A DNA stretch of 64,000 nucleotides from Lichenibacterium ramalinae (GTDB lineage: Bacteria > Pseudomonadota > Alphaproteobacteria > Rhizobiales > Beijerinckiaceae), in NCBI RefSeq assembly GCF_004137085.1, contig NZ_QYBC01000007.1:1-64000 (forward strand), given 5' to 3'. Positions 35,752 through 44,562 of this stretch are shown one piece after another. The position numbers were made by a program, and so were the translations under genes. A model generated the notes under the pieces. The model saw nothing but the letters and a program-made list of their open reading frames with translations, ran no database searches and was not told the origin of the DNA. Position 1 is the stretch's first letter; every line of letters begins with the position of its first letter.

Positions 35752-37311
35752 ATGAACGCTCCCTCGCCGACCGCGACAGACGCCTCCATCGATATCGTCG
35801 AGCTCACCATCGCCGACATCCAGCGCGGTTTCGCGCAAGGCCGCTTCACCGCCGAGGCGCTGGCCCGGCTGCATCTCGCCCGGATCGAGACCTTCGAGCC
35901 CAACTACAACGCCTTCACCTCCATGAACCCGAAAGCCCTCGAGGAGGCGCGGGCCATCGATGCGCGCCGGGCCGCCGGCGAGGCGCTCGGGCCGCTGGCC
36001 GGCGTGCCGGTCGTGGTGAAGGAGGCCATGGACTTCGCCGGCCTGCCCTCGACGGCGGGCTGGGCACCGCTGGCCGCCGCCGTGGGCGGCATCGACCTCA
36101 TCCCGGAACGTGACGCTCCCGTGGTGGCGCGCCTGCGTGCCGCCGGGGCCGTGATCCTCGGCAAGACCAATATCCCAGCCTTCAGCCATGACGGCGCGCG
36201 CGCCAACACGAGCTGGGACGGCCCGACCTTCAATGCCGTCGACCGCGCCATCGCGCCCGGGGCGAGTTCGAGCGGCACCGCCACGGCCATCGCGGCGAGC
36301 TTCGCCGTCGTTGGCCTCGCCGAGGAGACCGGCGGATCCATCCAGAACCCCGCCGCCGCCCAAAGCCTCGTCAGCGTCAAGCCGACCTTCGCGCTCGTGC
36401 CCAACACCGGCGTCGCCCCACTGGCCGGCTCGACGCGCGATGTCGTCGGGCCGCATGGCCGCACCGTGACCGATGCCGCCCTGCTGCTCGATGTTCTGGC
36501 GGGCTATACCGCCGAGGATCCCAAGACCGTGGCGGCGATCGGCATGGTGCCGGCGGGCGGATATGCGGTCCGGCTGGACGCGTCGGCGCTGAAGGGGGCG
36601 CGGCTCGGGCTCTACGGCGCGGGATGGCGCCGGCAGGAGCTTTCCGAAGAATGCCAAGCTCTCTACGGCCGAACCATCGCCGAGGTGAAGAGCCTCGGCG
36701 CGACCGTGGTGGAAGACCCCTTCGCCGGCACGGGCTTTGCCGATCTTGCGCAGTTCAACGGCGAGTTCGACGACCGCGGCATCGAGTGCATCGCCTACGA
36801 TATGGAGATGTACCTGCGACGCCTCGGCCCGTCGGCTGCGGCGTCGTCCTTCGCGGCGCTCAAAGCGCTGGTGCCCGAGGACCCATTCGGGCCGGCGGGC
36901 ATCCTGGGCGGCCATGTCGCCACCATGCCGGTGCTTCGCGCCTCGCTCGCCGATCCCACTGCGGTTCCGGACCTCGGCGGCTTCCTAGCGGCGCGAGTCC
37001 AGTATCTCGAGATGTTCAATGCCGTCATGACGACACATAGGCTGGATGCCTTGGCCTTCCCGCAGTCCTCGTCCGCGCTACCGGGGGTCTTCGACGAGGC
37101 CAGCTATCCGGCCACTACGGTCTCCGAGATCAACATCGCGGGCCTCCCGGCCGTCACGGTGCCGGCCGGCCGTTTCGGCAACGGCGCCCCCTACAGTCTC
37201 GTTCTCGTTGGGCGCCTGTGGAGCGAGGCGGCGCTGCTCAGCCTCGCCTTCGCGTATGAGCAGGCGACGCATCACAGGATCATCCCGCGCCTCGTCGCCG
37301 GGCCGTCGTGA
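35752..37311 (+). CDS. Amidase-signature hydrolase 4
   Basis: The 519-residue amidase is more distant from the other three. Its catalytic Lys is in VVVKEAMDF, its cis-Ser in GASSSGTATAIAAS and its nucleophile in ETGGSIQNPAAAQ; the altered NPAAAQ after the nucleophile and Glu for Asp before it separate it from amidases 1-3. It lies just after the isochorismatase-type gene, with which it probably forms a two-gene unit divergent from the AmiC-like gene. Confidence 0.86.
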   Translation: MNAPSPTATDASIDIVELTIADIQRGFAQGRFTAEALARLHLARIETFEPNYNAFTSMNPKALEEARAIDARRAAGEALGPLAGVPVVVKEAMDFAGLPSTAGWAPLAAAVGGIDLIPERDAPVVARLRAAGAVILGKTNIPAFSHDGARANTSWDGPTFNAVDRAIAPGASSSGTATAIAASFAVVGLAEETGGSIQNPAAAQSLVSVKPTFALVPNTGVAPLAGSTRDVVGPHGRTVTDAALLLDVLAGYTAEDPKTVAAIGMVPAGGYAVRLDASALKGARLGLYGAGWRRQELSEECQALYGRTIAEVKSLGATVVEDPFAGTGFADLAQFNGEFDDRGIECIAYDMEMYLRRLGPSAAASSFAALKALVPEDPFGPAGILGGHVATMPVLRASLADPTAVPDLGGFLAARVQYLEMFNAVMTTHRLDALAFPQSSSALPGVFDEASYPATTVSEINIAGLPAVTVPAGRFGNGAPYSLVLVGRLWSEAALLSLAFAYEQATHHRIIPRLVAGPS

Positions 37312-37599
37312 CGACGACAGGCAGTGCAAGGCGACACGGACAATGCGGAGCGTCACGGAGCGGATTGCCGCGATAGGCTCAGTTGGCCAGTTCGGCGATG
37401 ACCTGAAAAGGCGGGGGCCGTCTCGCGCTGAACGTCGGATGTGGGGTGGGGAGCGGTCCGACGGGTTGTGAGCGGAGGCGCATGGAGCGCGGACAGCCAC
37501 GCATCCAGGGAGGCGACAGCCAAGCCAAGCACGAGCCCTCGCCCTTGGGGCGAAGCGGGGCGCCTTCGGTTGGAGCCGGACGGCGTTTCGACCGTCGGG

Positions 37600-38115
37600 A
37601 GACGAACCCCGCCTTCGCCGAAACGCCGGGTGAGTTCGTCGCGGATGAAGCGATGTATCGTGGCGATCCGGGCGCCCCATCGGGGACGGAACCCGCGACT
37701 TGCGCCCCGATCACCGCGAGGTGCGGCCCGCGCCGCGGCCGGCCTCGGTCTCACCGACGCAGATCACCGCGACCAGGGTTGCAGCCCGGGCGGCCTCGGC
37801 GCTCATGCAGACGTCGGCCTCGCCGTGGCCGGCCCGGCATTCGGACTGACCGAAAACGACGTGGCTGGCGCCTGCGTCGGCGAGCATCCCCGCCGATAGG
37901 TCTGCCATGTGAGCGCCGGGTCCTGCGGCGTGGCGGTTCTGCCCCCCTCCTGAGAGGACTGTTCCGTGCCGCCTCGGCCACGCGCGCGATCAAGGTCGCC
38001 GGCGGGCGGACGAGCATTTCGCGGCACCCTGGTAGGCCGCCCGACCTGACGCTCCGCACCTTCGCCAGAGCGGCCGAGGTGCCGTTCATCATCCAGTTCC
38101 CGGCGATGAACCTAC
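37600..38115 (-). pseudogene. Decayed triosephosphate-isomerase-like gene
   Basis: Fragments of a TIM-barrel isomerase can be read on the minus strand in shifting frames: FIAGNWMMNGTSAAL near 38110, PPATLIARVAEAARN, AGMLADAGASHVVFGQSECR, VAVICVGETEA, VAGSVPDGA and finally TIHRFIRDELTRRFGEGG near 37610. The catalytic Lys of NWKMNG is Met and the catalytic His of GHSERR is Gln. The segment that holds the catalytic Glu is deleted, and at least two frameshifts occur. It follows the SDR gene at the end of the sugar-importer operon and was probably its last member. Confidence 0.85.
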
Positions 38116-38126
38116 GTCACAGGCAC

Positions 38127-38915
38127 TCACCAGCAGCAAAAGCCGCCGTCGACCAAAAGGTCGACGCCGGTGACGAAGGACGCCGCCTCGGACAGCAGGA
38201 AGACCGCCGGCCCGACCATCTCGTCGACGCTCGCCATGCGCTGCATGGGCGTCTGCTCCTCGAAGAGCTTGGTCTGGTGCACCATTTCCGGGCGCGTGTT
38301 CATCGGAGTCGCGGTGTAGCCCGGGCTGATCGAGTTCACGCGGATGCCGCGGCCGACCCATTCCATGGCCAACGACTTCGACATGTGGATGACGCCCGCC
38401 TTGGAGGCGTTGTAGTGGCATTGGGAGAGGCCGCGGTTGACGATCACGCCCGACATCGACGCGATGTTGACGATCGAGCCCCGCCCGTGTGCCAGCATGG
38501 CGCGCGCCTCGGCTCGGCAGGACAGGAACACGCCCTTCAGGTTGACGTCCATGAGCGTCTGGTACTGATCCTCCTCCATGTCCTCGGCCGGGTTCGCATT
38601 GGCGATACCGGCGGCGTTGAGCGCGAGGGTGAGGGGGCCGAGCTCGGCCTCGGTGCGGGCAACGGCCTCGTCGAGCGCCTTGCCCTCGGTGACGTCGGCT
38701 GCCACCGAGATGCTGCGTCGACCCGCGGACGCGATGAACTCGGCCGTCCGCGCCAGCCCGTCGTCGTCGCGCCGATCGATCAGGGCGATATCCGCCCCGC
38801 ACTGGGCGAGGCCCATCGCGATCCGTTGACCGATGCCGCTCCCGGCCCCTGTGACCAGTGCGACATTGCCGGTGAGGTCGAAGAGCCTCGGCGCGTTGAG
38901 CCTGATATCCTGCAT
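38127..38915 (-). CDS. Short-chain dehydrogenase/reductase
   Basis: This SDR of 262 residues has the cofactor motif TGAGSGIGQ, the NAAG segment (LNAAGIAN), catalytic Ser (IVNIASMSG) and Tyr-x3-Lys (CHYNASKAG), and ISPGYTATPM. The acidic residue after the second strand (IDRRDD) suggests NAD preference. It lies 11 bases downstream of the RbsA-type ATPase gene and probably oxidises the imported polyol or sugar; the exact substrate is not evident. Confidence 0.86.
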   Translation of the reverse strand: MQDIRLNAPRLFDLTGNVALVTGAGSGIGQRIAMGLAQCGADIALIDRRDDDGLARTAEFIASAGRRSISVAADVTEGKALDEAVARTEAELGPLTLALNAAGIANANPAEDMEEDQYQTLMDVNLKGVFLSCRAEARAMLAHGRGSIVNIASMSGVIVNRGLSQCHYNASKAGVIHMSKSLAMEWVGRGIRVNSISPGYTATPMNTRPEMVHQTKLFEEQTPMQRMASVDEMVGPAVFLLSEAASFVTGVDLLVDGGFCCW

Positions 38916-38926
38916 GGATCCCTCCT

Positions 38927-40408
38927 TCAGATGGTCGCCAGTTCCATCACCGAGACATCGTTCGCCTCGTCCCGGTCGAGGATGCCGGCCTGCCTGCCCT
39001 GCGCCAGCACGACAATCCGGTTCGAGATGCCGAGCACTTCCTCGAGATCGGAACTGACCACGATGACGGCGACGCCCTGTGCCGCCAGGCCGACGATGAT
39101 GTCGTAGATGCCGGAGCGGGCTCCGACGTCGATGCCCCGCGTCGGCTCGTCGAGGATCACGACTCGTGGGCCGCGGGCGAGCCACTTGGCGATCACGACC
39201 TTTTGCTGATTGCCGCCGGACAGGCTCGACGCAGGTTGCCCGGCGCGCCCCTTCACGCCAAATCTCTTGATCGCGCCATCGGCGAACGACCTCACGGTCG
39301 CCCTGGTGATCCACCCGCCGCGCCCCACCTTGTCGAGGTTCGCGTAGATGATGTTCTCGTCGATCGGGTGGTCCACCACGACGCCCTGGAGCTTGCGATC
39401 CTCGGGCACCATGACGATGCCTTCCGCGATCGCATCTGCGGGGCTCTTCAGGTTCAGCTCGTGGCCGTCGAGCCAGATGGTTCCATCGCTGACTGGATCG
39501 GCCCCCGCGATCGCCCGAACGAGTTCAGTTCGGCCAGCACCGACGAGGCCGGCGATGCCGAGGATTTCGCCTTCGGCCACGGAGAACGAGACCTTCTCGA
39601 AGGCGCCGTTCGCGCCCGTCAGGTCCCGTACCTCTAAGACGACACGCGACCCCGGCCGTGGAACCGAGGGGAACATGCGGTCCAGGCTGCGCCCCACCAT
39701 GCTCTCGACGACCGTGCGGACGGGCGTCGCGCTGTCGGCGAACTCCGCGACCCGCTCACCGTCGCGCAGGACGACGATCCGATCGGTGATCCTCCGGATC
39801 TCCTCCATGCGGTGGGAGATGTAGACAATCCCAACACCCTCGGCGCGCAGCTTGCGCACCTGCTCGAACAGGGCTTCGGTTTCGGCGCCGCCGAGCGCGG
39901 CGGTCGGTTCGTCGAGGATGAGCAACTTGGCGTCGAGCGCCAGTGCCTTGGCGATCTCGACCAGCTGCTGCTGGGCCGTGGACAGGCCCTGCACCTTGCG
40001 CGTGGCGGGCAGACGGAGGTTGAGGCGCGCGAGCTGTTCCTGGGCACGCCTGACCATCGTGGCGCGGTCCACGCGTCCGTTCCTCCTCGGCCAGCGGCCG
40101 ATGAAGACGTTCTCGGCGATGGTGAGCTCCGGCAGGAGCTTCATCTCCTGATGGATGAGTACCAGTCCCCTGTCGATCGCGTCGCGGGGGGAGGCCGGGG
40201 CATAGGGCTGCCCCAGCCAGGTCATGGTCCCTCCGGACGCCGGGCGCGATCCCGCGATAATGCCGGACAGCGTGGACTTACCCGCCCCGTTCTCCCCGAG
40301 CAACGCCACGACCTCGCCGGCGTGGACGTCGAAATCCACGTCGCGGAGGACCTGCAAGGGCCCGTAGCTCTTCGAGATGCCGCGAAGGGAAAGGATCGGT
40401 TCCGACAT
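38927..40408 (-). CDS. Ribose-type ABC importer ATPase (RbsA-like)
   Basis: The 493-residue tandem ATPase has a first domain with Walker A GENGAGKST, signature LSTAQQQ and Walker B LLILDEPTAALG. The second has the usual degenerate Walker A GLVGAGRTE, signature LSGGNQQK and Walker B VVILDEPTRGID. It powers the carbohydrate importer made with the RbsC-like permease and RbsB-like receptor. The ATG at 40408 lies 28 bases after the receptor gene. Confidence 0.92.
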   Translation of the reverse strand: MSEPILSLRGISKSYGPLQVLRDVDFDVHAGEVVALLGENGAGKSTLSGIIAGSRPASGGTMTWLGQPYAPASPRDAIDRGLVLIHQEMKLLPELTIAENVFIGRWPRRNGRVDRATMVRRAQEQLARLNLRLPATRKVQGLSTAQQQLVEIAKALALDAKLLILDEPTAALGGAETEALFEQVRKLRAEGVGIVYISHRMEEIRRITDRIVVLRDGERVAEFADSATPVRTVVESMVGRSLDRMFPSVPRPGSRVVLEVRDLTGANGAFEKVSFSVAEGEILGIAGLVGAGRTELVRAIAGADPVSDGTIWLDGHELNLKSPADAIAEGIVMVPEDRKLQGVVVDHPIDENIIYANLDKVGRGGWITRATVRSFADGAIKRFGVKGRAGQPASSLSGGNQQKVVIAKWLARGPRVVILDEPTRGIDVGARSGIYDIIVGLAAQGVAVIVVSSDLEEVLGISNRIVVLAQGRQAGILDRDEANDVSVMELATI

Positions 40409-40436
40409 GGCGCAGGCGTCCCCGCTTTGGATGCGA

Positions 40437-41360
40437 TCAGGGATGGGTGGCGATGAAGCCGGCGACGTTGTCCTTGGTCGTGAGGGTCGCGTCGAGCAAC
40501 TGTTCTGCCGGCAGCTTCTCACCCGCGACCAGCTTGATGGCGTCCTGGACGGCTGTCCGGCCCATCAACTGGGTCTGCTGGGTGGCCGTGACGTCGAACA
40601 CGCCGTTCTTCAGAGCCTCGAGGGCGGCAGTATCGCCGTCGAAGCCCGCGACCCAGATCTTCTGTGACGGATTGGCGACTTTGATGGCCTGCGCAGCCCC
40701 GAGCGCGAGAGCGTCGGCTTCGGCGAACACGATGCTCACGTCCGGATGGGCCTGCAGCATGTTCTGCATGATCTGGAAGCCCTCGTCCTGGCCCCAGATG
40801 TTCGAATACTGCTCGGCGACGATCTTTACGCCAGGGTTGGCCTTCACGACTTCCATGCAGCCCTTGGTGCGATCGACCTCCGGGGTGGTGCCCTTCTGGC
40901 CGTGGATGATGACCATGCTGCCCTTGCCGCCCGCCTGCTTGATGATGTACTCGCACACAGCCTTGGCCGACGAGACAGAGTTCGAGGCGATGAAGGTGTT
41001 GCCCGGCGCACCGGCCGCGTTGCGGTCGATATTGACGACCGGGACTCCTGCCGCCTGGGCGAGCTTGGTCGGCACCGTCGCGGCGGCGGCGCCGGCCGGG
41101 ATGTAAATCAGGGCGTCGATCTTCTGCGTCAGCAGGTCCTGGACCTGATTGACCTGGGTGGGGCCATCCCCCTTGGCGTCGACGGTGATGACCTTGACGC
41201 CCTGCTTGGCCGCCTCTGCCTCGGCAGCCTGTTTGATCTGGTTAAAGAAATTGGCCTGCAGGTTGGCCACGGCCAGTCCGATCGTCTTGACCTCGGCAGC
41301 CTGGGCCGAACCGAGCAGGACCGCGGTGAGCGCCACCGAGGCGAAAAGCCGTCCGATCAT
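40437..41360 (-). CDS. Ribose-type periplasmic sugar-binding protein
   Basis: The 307-residue receptor has a signal peptide (cleavage near AQA-AE, residue 21) and a type I sugar-binding fold (IGLAVANLQANFFNQIKQ, VNIDRNAAG, FAEADALALGAAQAIK, VAGFDGD). It belongs to the RbsB/peripla_BP_4 group that binds pentoses, polyols or furanoses. It lies between permease and ATPase genes, an order C-B-A. Confidence 0.9.
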   Translation of the reverse strand: MIGRLFASVALTAVLLGSAQAAEVKTIGLAVANLQANFFNQIKQAAEAEAAKQGVKVITVDAKGDGPTQVNQVQDLLTQKIDALIYIPAGAAAATVPTKLAQAAGVPVVNIDRNAAGAPGNTFIASNSVSSAKAVCEYIIKQAGGKGSMVIIHGQKGTTPEVDRTKGCMEVVKANPGVKIVAEQYSNIWGQDEGFQIMQNMLQAHPDVSIVFAEADALALGAAQAIKVANPSQKIWVAGFDGDTAALEALKNGVFDVTATQQTQLMGRTAVQDAIKLVAGEKLPAEQLLDATLTTKDNVAGFIATHP

Positions 41361-41478
41361 TGGGTTTCCTCCGTTGCTGTGTTTGTTCGCCCACGACTTT
41401 CGCGTCGTGTCGGGCGATCGGCCGGGAGCCGGCGCGATGGGTGTCGGCCGATGCCGGCCAGCGAGCTGTCACCAAGTC

Positions 41479-42450
41479 CTACTTGCGACGGAAGGTTTCC
41501 GCGGCGACGGCGAGTGCGATGACCACGCCGATGATGACCTGTTGCAAAAAAGGCGAGACGTTGAGCAGGTTGAGGCCGTTCCGAAGGACACCGATGATCA
41601 GGATGCCGATCAGCGTGCCGCCGATGCTTCCCGCCCCGCCAGACAGCGACGTTCCACCGATCACGACGGCCGCGATCGTATCGAGTTCGTAGCCGAGGCC
41701 GCTCGACGGCTGCACCGAGTCGAGCCGCGCGGCGAGGACGATGCCGGCCAAGCCTGCCAGCACGGCGGCCAAGACGTAGACGCTCACCGTCACGTATCGG
41801 ACATCGATGCCGGCCAGCCGTGCCACCTCCGGGCTCCCGCCGACAGCATAGACCATGCGGCCACCGGCCCGGTAGCGCAGGAAGAGCCAGGACAGGGCGA
41901 TGACGCCCAGCATCAAGGCTACGGTGGCGGTGAGGACGCCGAACTGTCTTTCGATCGCGAGCGACATGAACCAATCGGGAAAGCCCACGATCTGCTGTCC
42001 GTCCGTGATCATGTTGGCCAGCCCGCGCGCGATGGACATCATGGCCAGCGTGGCGATGAAGGGCGGCACCTTGAATGCGGTGATGAACAGGCCTGAAACG
42101 AGGCCGCAGAGCCCCGACGCAACCAGCGCGGCCAGGACGGAAAGGGGTAGCGGTAGGCCGACGACATTGGCGAGCCAGCCCATGACCATCATGGCGAGGG
42201 CGAGAACGGAGCCGACCGAAAGGTCGATGCCGCCCGTCAGGATCACGAAGCTCATGCCGGCCGCCATGATGCCGAGGACCGTGATCTGATCGAGGATGTT
42301 CAGGGCATTCCGGACCGACAGGAATGTGGTCGTCGAGAACGACAGGAACACGCAGAGCAGGATGAGGCCGACAAGGGGACCGGTTCCCCCACCGATCAAA
42401 GCGAGCAGGTCGCCACCTGTTCGTTTCCGCTCTGTCACGGCTGCAGGCAT
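41479..42450 (-). CDS. Ribose-type ABC importer permease (RbsC-like)
   Basis: The 323-residue permease has about nine or ten hydrophobic segments and the family motif GGIDLSVGSVLALA, followed by the cytoplasmic coupling region AVGGSPEVARLAGIDV and GGTSLSGGAGSIGGT. It is the first gene of the minus-strand operon and is divergent from the transketolase genes; a CTGAATA-TT-TATTCAG palindrome lies 40 bases upstream. Confidence 0.92.
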   Translation of the reverse strand: MPAAVTERKRTGGDLLALIGGGTGPLVGLILLCVFLSFSTTTFLSVRNALNILDQITVLGIMAAGMSFVILTGGIDLSVGSVLALAMMVMGWLANVVGLPLPLSVLAALVASGLCGLVSGLFITAFKVPPFIATLAMMSIARGLANMITDGQQIVGFPDWFMSLAIERQFGVLTATVALMLGVIALSWLFLRYRAGGRMVYAVGGSPEVARLAGIDVRYVTVSVYVLAAVLAGLAGIVLAARLDSVQPSSGLGYELDTIAAVVIGGTSLSGGAGSIGGTLIGILIIGVLRNGLNLLNVSPFLQQVIIGVVIALAVAAETFRRK

Positions 42451-42489
42451 TCGGATCCTCCCGGAATGGGGCGAGCTGGCTCGGCAGTT

Positions 42490-42505
42490 CTGAATATTTA
42501 TTCAG
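42490..42505. promoter_or_regulatory. Putative SorC operator 1
   Basis: CTGAATATTTATTCAG is an inverted repeat with 7-base arms around TT, located 40 bases upstream of the RbsC-like start in the divergent promoter region. It shares the TGAAT...ATTCA arms with the site before the SorC-family gene. Confidence 0.6.
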
Positions 42506-42590
42506 ATTGGTGTTTCAATCCGTAAACAGTCCGAGAGCGCCTGTCAACAAGCTGCTGGGACACGACTGGTCGGGCGAGTGAGCGCTAGGC

Positions 42591-42619
42591 TTGACAGAAC
42601 CAGGGATTTCAAATTTAAA
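42591..42619 (+). promoter_or_regulatory. Likely sigma70-type promoter of the transketolase operon
   Basis: TTGACA (42591-42596) is followed after 17 bases by TTTAAA (42614-42619), a fair -10 element. The predicted start of transcription, near 42626, would lie at the edge of operator-like site 3, so a bound repressor would block initiation. Confidence 0.5.
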
Positions 42620-42626
42620 GCCAACA

Positions 42627-42642
42627 CTGAATAAAAATGCAG
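42627..42642. promoter_or_regulatory. Putative SorC operator 3 (imperfect)
   Basis: CTGAATAAAAATGCAG matches the operator-like palindrome before the SorC gene at 13 of 16 positions; its arms pair except for one base. It lies between the predicted promoter and the AGGAGG ribosome binding site of the first transketolase gene. Confidence 0.5.
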
Positions 42643-42652
42643 GAGGGGAAAG

Positions 42653-43465
42653 GTGCAGCCCAACGACCTGGAGCGGATCGCCCAGCAGATCCGGCGCCGT
42701 GACCTGCAGGCCGTCTTCGAAGCCGGAGCCGGTCACATCGGCGGTGAAATGTCCGCCATCGACATCCTGACCGCTCTGTATTTCCGGGTGCTGCGTCTTT
42801 GGCCCGACCAGCCGAAGAACCCCGATCGCGACCGTTTCGTCCTGTCGAAGGGCCACACCGCCTGCGCGCTCTACGTCACGCTGGCGAAGCGCGGCTTCCT
42901 GCCCGAGGACGAGATCGCAACCTTCCTGAAGCCGCACTCGCGCCTCAACGGCCATCCGAATTGCAACAAGGTACCTGGGGTCGAGACCAACACCGGGCCG
43001 CTCGGCCACGGCCTCCCGGTCGCTGTCGGCATGGCCAAGGCCGCCAAGCTGCAAGGTGCAAGTTGGCGAACCTACGTCATGACCGGCGACGGCGAGATGC
43101 AGGAAGGCTCCAACTGGGAGGCGATCATGGCCGCCGCTCAGTTCGGGCTCGGCAACCTCACCTTGATCGTCGACCACAACAGGTTCCAACAGGGCGCCGC
43201 CCTGTCCGACACGAACGATCTGGCACCCATCAGGCCCAAGCTCGAGGCTTTCGGCTGGGACGTCTCCGAAATCAACGGGAACGCCATGTCCGAGGTCGTG
43301 CCGGCGCTCGAGCGGCGCGGCGCCCGTCCTCACTGCATCGTGGCCCACACCAACAAAGGCCACGGCATCTCGTTCATGCAGGACCGCGTCGACTGGCATC
43401 ACAAGGTGCCGAACGCCGAGCAATACAAGATCGCGATGGCCGAACTCGCGGAGGACCTGCGGTGA
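42653..43465 (+). CDS. Transketolase, N-terminal subunit
   Basis: The 270-residue product is the thiamine-diphosphate-binding half of a split transketolase: GAGHIGGEMSAIDILTALYF, LSKGHTACALYVTLA, and the ThDP motif GDGEMQEGSNWEA through DHNRFQ. Translation starts at GTG (42653) behind a strong AGGAGGGG ribosome binding site. Its stop overlaps the next gene's GTG start by 4 bases. With the kinase downstream it would process a ketose phosphate; split transketolases of this kind also serve apulose-4-phosphate and similar sugars. Confidence 0.9.
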   Translation: MQPNDLERIAQQIRRRDLQAVFEAGAGHIGGEMSAIDILTALYFRVLRLWPDQPKNPDRDRFVLSKGHTACALYVTLAKRGFLPEDEIATFLKPHSRLNGHPNCNKVPGVETNTGPLGHGLPVAVGMAKAAKLQGASWRTYVMTGDGEMQEGSNWEAIMAAAQFGLGNLTLIVDHNRFQQGAALSDTNDLAPIRPKLEAFGWDVSEINGNAMSEVVPALERRGARPHCIVAHTNKGHGISFMQDRVDWHHKVPNAEQYKIAMAELAEDLR

Positions 43466-44433
43466 GCGAGACCATGAACTCTCCCAAGCTGAACGACTGC
43501 CGCGATGCCTTCACGGCGACGCTCGAGCGTCTGGCCGAGAGCGACGACAGGATCGTCGCGGTCTGCAACGATTCCGTCGGCTCCTCCAAGCTCGGCGGTT
43601 TCAAGGCCAAGTGGCCGGAGCGCCTGATCAACGTCGGCATCGCCGAGCAGAACATGGTCGGGGTCGGCGCCGGCTTGGCGAACGGCGGCCTCTTGCCTTT
43701 CGTGTGCGGGGCGGCTCCGTTTCTGACCGGGCGGGCGCTCGAACAGATCAAGGCGGACATCGCCTATTCCAACGCCAACGTGAAGCTGGTCGGCATCTCG
43801 TCCGGCATGGCTTACGGCGAGCTCGGACCCACCCATCACTCGATCGAGGACTTTGCCTGGATGCGGGTCCTGCCGAACCTGCCCGTTATTGCGCCGTGCG
43901 ACGCGATCGAGACGGCTGCAGCGGTGGAATGGGCGGCGCGCTACCCTGGCCCCGTCTTCCTGCGCCTGTCCCGCGTGGGCGTGCCTGACCTGCTGTCGCA
44001 AGGGCATCGATTCGAACTCGGGCGCGCCAACCTTCTGCGCGGGGGGCACGACGTCACCCTCATCGCGAACGGAACGCTCACGCATCGCATGATGAAGGCG
44101 GCCGAGATTCTCGCGGGCCAGGGTATCGAGGCGCGCGTCCTCAACATGGCGACGGTGCGGCCGATCGACGTCGAGGCCATTGTGTCCGCCGCGCGGGAGA
44201 CCGGCGCGATCCTCACGGCCGAGGAACACTCGACCTTCGGCGGCCTCGGCTCCGCCATCGCCGAGGTGGTCGTAGCCGAGGCGCCCGTGCCGATGAAGAT
44301 CCTCGGCGTCCCGGGCGTCTTCGCACCGACCGGCTCGGCCGAGTTCCTGCTCGACGAGTTTGGGATGGCGCCTGCGGAGGTGGCCGACGCCGCTCGCACG
44401 CTCATCAACCGCAAGGCGGCCCGCGCCGCATAG
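43462..44433 (+). CDS. Transketolase, C-terminal subunit
   Basis: The 323-residue product holds the pyrimidine-binding and C-terminal domains of a split transketolase (RLINVGIAEQNMVGVGAGLA with the catalytic Glu, SGMAYGELGPTHHSIEDFAWMR, AEEHSTFGGLGSAIAEVV). It starts at GTG overlapping the stop of the N-terminal subunit gene, so the two are made in equal amounts. Confidence 0.9.
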   Translation: MSETMNSPKLNDCRDAFTATLERLAESDDRIVAVCNDSVGSSKLGGFKAKWPERLINVGIAEQNMVGVGAGLANGGLLPFVCGAAPFLTGRALEQIKADIAYSNANVKLVGISSGMAYGELGPTHHSIEDFAWMRVLPNLPVIAPCDAIETAAAVEWAARYPGPVFLRLSRVGVPDLLSQGHRFELGRANLLRGGHDVTLIANGTLTHRMMKAAEILAGQGIEARVLNMATVRPIDVEAIVSAARETGAILTAEEHSTFGGLGSAIAEVVVAEAPVPMKILGVPGVFAPTGSAEFLLDEFGMAPAEVADAARTLINRKAARAA

Positions 44434-44562
44434 TGGCCCGTCGCGAGCGGGCTCCGCGCCCGTTCGACCGCCGGCAGCGCGTTGCCTCATGGGCGCTCGC
44501 CCGCGACCTGCGGAGGGCGGCCTGCCGCCGGACTCTCCGCGCTCATGCCCGGGAACCATGCC

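Noticed and set aside
42519-42547. Minus-strand promoter for the importer operon (TTGACA at 42542-42547)
   Set aside because: The -35 is perfect, but the hexamer at 17 bases spacing (TACGGA) is a poor -10, so it is not listed as a feature.
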